A stretch of 8,372 nt of DNA from Gammaproteobacteria bacterium (GTDB lineage: Bacteria > Pseudomonadota > Gammaproteobacteria > Chromatiales > Sedimenticolaceae), in NCBI GenBank assembly GCA_020445245.1, contig JAGRHB010000067.1:1-8372 (forward strand), in the 5' to 3' direction. Both the position numbers and the translations under genes were made by a program. Shown here one piece after another: positions 6,219 to 8,372 of the stretch (the first letter of the stretch is position 1; every line of letters starts with the position of its first letter). Under the pieces are notes generated by a model. That model was not told the DNA's origin. It saw only the letters and a program-made list of their open reading frames with translations, and did no database searches.

Positions 6219-6940
6219 GGCTTCACCTTTTCCGGAGCACCGAGCCCGAGGCGCATCTCCAGCGCCTCGAGCGGCTTCTGGTGCTGCTGCAGCAGTCTGG
6301 TGTTTTCGCCTAGCGTCTGCGGCCCGAGCAGGCCGTAGTGCCGGGCCTCGGCAATGACGTCGGTTGGTGTCTGCCAGGTCTCGCCGAACAGGCGTTGCTG
6401 ATTGCCGAGGTAATAGTCGTAGCGCTTGTAATAATCCTGCCAGCCGTTCGCCTTGCCGGCCGCGATGTTGTCCATCAATTGGCGCAGGCCGGTGATGACT
6501 GCCTCCGGACGAGGCATGCAGCCGGCGATGTACAGGTCGACCGGCATGTAGTCGTTGAGCTTCTTCGCCGTCGCGTAGGACTGCCAGTACATACCGCCAT
6601 TGACGGTGCAGGAGCAGATGCCGATCACATACTTCGGCGAGCCCATCTGCTCGTAGGTAAGCATGACGCGCTTGAGTGTCTTGACCGAGACGTAACCGGT
6701 GATCAACAGGATGTCCGCCTGGCGCGGCGAAACCATCGGCGAGATACCCAGGCGTTCCATGTCGAAACGCGAGGTCATCGCCGGCGGCAGTTCAATCGCA
6801 CCACAGCCGGTGCAGTAGTGGAGGATGAACAGTGAGCGCGACCGGCAGAAGGCGGTCAGCTCGTCGAATACACGGCTGAAGATGTTGCCGCCCTGCGTGG
6901 GCTGTTCAATCTTGACCGGAAATTGATCCGAATCAGGCAT
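6215..6940 (-). CDS. NuoB-like 4Fe-4S subunit (small-subunit homologue)
   Basis: A 241-residue homologue of NuoB and of the group 4 hydrogenase small subunit, which carries the last Fe-S cluster (N2/proximal) before the NuoD-like site. Likely ligands are C43 and C46 in HYCTGCGAIE, C109 in GICSC and C141 in GCMPRPEA. The first pair is spaced CxxC as in hydrogenase small subunits, not the adjacent CC of true NuoB, another sign that the complex belongs to the hydrogenase-related side. C111 is an extra cysteine beside a presumed ligand. The C-terminal extension past about residue 165, rich in polar residues and helix formers, is longer than in many NuoB proteins. The gene begins 15 bases after the NuoH-like stop, the only non-overlapping junction in the operon, with GGGAG nine bases before the ATG. 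Confidence 0.93.
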   Translation of the reverse strand: MPDSDQFPVKIEQPTQGGNIFSRVFDELTAFCRSRSLFILHYCTGCGAIELPPAMTSRFDMERLGISPMVSPRQADILLITGYVSVKTLKRVMLTYEQMGSPKYVIGICSCTVNGGMYWQSYATAKKLNDYMPVDLYIAGCMPRPEAVITGLRQLMDNIAAGKANGWQDYYKRYDYYLGNQQRLFGETWQTPTDVIAEARHYGLLGPQTLGENTRLLQQHQKPLEALEMRLGLGAPEKVKP

Positions 6941-6955
6941 GCCTCTGATCTCCCA

Positions 6956-7855
6956 TCAGGAACCCACGAATACCAGGCCGAGCAGCCCCAGCAACATGGG
7001 CCATTTCCACAACATGGCCAGCATGTCCTCTGTGCGGTAGCGCGGGAAAAGAAACGCCAGCGAGATCGGTATCAGCAGCACGGCGAAAGCCTTGGCGAGG
7101 AAGGTTATCCAGTTCTCCCCGCCACCGAGAAACAGCGTCACGTACAGCACGCTGGCGGTGTAGAGCTGGAAGCACTGCATCACGAACAGGCCGCCGAGAA
7201 ACTTGCCACCCATCTCGACCATCGGCCCGGTGGCGATCTCCGCCGGTGCGACATAGATCTCGAATGGTTGTTTGCCGAGCATGCCCTGCAGCGCGAACAG
7301 TCCGGCCAGCGCGAGCAGCGGCATCTGCGTCACCCCCCAGGTCTCGATACCGCCGGCCTGCTGCTGCGCGACCACGTCCACGAGGTTGGTGGTGCCGAAA
7401 TGCATCGCCACGCCGGCGATCACGACCACGAACGGGATGTCGTAGGCCAACATGGCGGTCAGCGCACGCGAGATACCGATCGATCCATTGGGATTCGCGC
7501 ACTGTCCGACGCCCAGCGCAAGCCCGAGCGAGGGGATCATCGTCAGGTAGAGCAGCGTGATCATGCCGCCTTTTTCGGCGATGCCGTTCATACCCGGTAC
7601 CGGCAACAGGGTCTCTGCTGCCACATAACCACCCACGGCCATCACGATGCCGAACTCGTGCAACAACCCGTGCGATGTCTGGGTACGCTTGCTGAACAGT
7701 TTCACGATGTCGTACAGGGGCTGCAGCAGCGGCGGGCCGATGCGGCGCTGCAGGCGTGCCGCGATCCTGCGCATCATCAACACCATCAACAGGCCGATGA
7801 CAAAGGCCACCAGCGGCATCAGCGTCAATTCAACAAGCAACTCAAGCCAATGCAT
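6956..7855 (-). CDS. NuoH-like membrane subunit
   Basis: A 299-residue integral membrane protein of the NuoH/HyfC/MbhM family, which anchors the peripheral arm and connects it to the ion-translocating subunits. Several hydrophobic segments span the sequence. Signature stretches are RIGPPLLQPLYDIVKL (38-53), the loop that contacts the NuoB/NuoD side, GISRALTAMLAYDIPF (127-142), and PFEI at 197-200 with E206 and E214 in the following loop, matching the conserved acidic loop of NuoH. D139 replaces the glutamate common in the YE(I/L)P motif. It overlaps the upstream proton-channel gene by 14 bases. Length is close to the hydrogenase-type homologues and a little short of many NuoH proteins. The choice between NuoH and HyfC/MbhM-type naming rests on the neighbours, which favour the hydrogenase-related group. 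Confidence 0.93.
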   Translation of the reverse strand: MHWLELLVELTLMPLVAFVIGLLMVLMMRRIAARLQRRIGPPLLQPLYDIVKLFSKRTQTSHGLLHEFGIVMAVGGYVAAETLLPVPGMNGIAEKGGMITLLYLTMIPSLGLALGVGQCANPNGSIGISRALTAMLAYDIPFVVVIAGVAMHFGTTNLVDVVAQQQAGGIETWGVTQMPLLALAGLFALQGMLGKQPFEIYVAPAEIATGPMVEMGGKFLGGLFVMQCFQLYTASVLYVTLFLGGGENWITFLAKAFAVLLIPISLAFLFPRYRTEDMLAMLWKWPMLLGLLGLVFVGS

Positions 7856-8372
7856 GCCACATCATCCAGGTCATCAAAACGGTGGTGCCGACCAGCGCCC
7901 AGGACGCCGGATTGGCCTGATCGAAAAACCCGCGTGCCGCGCTGCTGACGACTCCCAGCACAGATACCAGGGCCGATTCGGCCCAGGCAAAGGTGTCGCG
8001 ATACCACGGCTTTATCCGGTGCATCAGTCCGGCATAGAAGTTGTCGCTGTATTGATACTGCACGTCGGCGGTGAGGAAGTGACCACCGGCGTAGTTGTCG
8101 AGCTGGTGCACGCGCCTGCTGCGTCCACCCATCAGGTAGAACAGCACTGCGCCGACGCCGAAGCCGGCAAACAGAATCGCGGTGATCCAGAGCATGTCGA
8201 GGCTGCCGCTCCCGGCCTCGACTCCGCCGAGGATAAAGTCGACGGGCACGAAGCCGATTGCCTGCTGCGCGGCGGCGACGTACTGAAGAACCAGTCCGGG
8301 TGCGACGCCGGTCACGAACACCACGACACACAGCAGCAGCATCGGGACGGTCATGCTCCAGGGCGCCTCACG
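7842..8372 (-). CDS. NuoL/M/HyfB-like proton-channel subunit, C-terminal part (cut by right edge)
   Basis: The reading frame continues past the ATG at 8354 to the window edge, encoding REAPWS before that methionine. EAPxSMxxPM is the usual join before the last helices of antiporter-like subunits, so 8354 is internal, not the start. Of the 176 residues visible, hydrophobic segments lie just after that join, at about 57-80, and at the very C-terminus; between the last two sits a long polar stretch beginning at about residue 83, including QLDNYAGG and a YQYSDNFYAGLMHRIKPWY region. Such subunits (Mrp antiporter family) move protons or sodium in complex I and energy-converting hydrogenases. The polar tail resembles that of hydrogenase-type HyfB-like proteins more than NuoL's long lateral helix, but I cannot be sure with the front missing. 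It overlaps the NuoH-like gene by 14 bases. Confidence 0.88.
   Translation of the reverse strand, partial: REAPWSMTVPMLLLCVVVFVTGVAPGLVLQYVAAAQQAIGFVPVDFILGGVEAGSGSLDMLWITAILFAGFGVGAVLFYLMGGRSRRVHQLDNYAGGHFLTADVQYQYSDNFYAGLMHRIKPWYRDTFAWAESALVSVLGVVSSAARGFFDQANPASWALVGTTVLMTWMMWHALA

Overview
This is a GC-rich, densely coded stretch of bacterial chromosome in which every supported gene lies on the minus strand, so transcription runs from the right edge to the left. A ColRS-like two-component pair, a cysteine- and DRR-rich small protein of a type I associate with proteobacteria, and general codon and base use suggest a proteobacterium, most likely gammaproteobacterial. That placement is inference; there is no rRNA or other marker to fix it.

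Right part (8372 down to 2146): a tightly packed operon whose genes overlap or nearly touch. In transcription order it encodes the C-terminal end of a NuoL/M/HyfB-type proton-channel subunit (cut by the right edge), NuoH-like, NuoB-like, NuoC-like and NuoD-like subunits, then a 611-residue fusion of a two-cluster NuoI-type ferredoxin with a GltD/NfnB-type flavoprotein, and finally a rubrerythrin-type diiron protein. No NuoE, NuoF or NuoG homologue is visible. The NuoD-like subunit is neither a normal complex I subunit nor a working [NiFe] hydrogenase large subunit: it keeps one cysteine of each hydrogenase CxxC pair and has acidic residues in place of the other two. The best reading is a membrane complex of the energy-converting hydrogenase-related (Ehr/Mbx-like) class. 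In it, NAD(P)H (or the reverse reaction) would exchange electrons through FAD and about four predicted Fe-S clusters in the fusion protein, then through the NuoB-like cluster to an altered NuoD-like site, coupled to ion movement by the NuoH- and NuoL-like subunits. The terminal substrate cannot be read from the sequence.

Middle (2145 to 1908): a 238-base non-coding gap holding a strong GC-rich hairpin just after the diiron gene and several short perfect palindromes beside an AT-rich patch. It probably separates the operon from what follows.

Left part (1907 to 1): a small membrane-anchored protein with three DRR triplets spaced every six residues, then an OmpR/PhoB-family response regulator and its sensor histidine kinase, which overlap by 11 bases. 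The kinase runs off the left edge just after its phospho-acceptor histidine. Nothing in the sequence directly ties this regulatory pair to the operon on the right.
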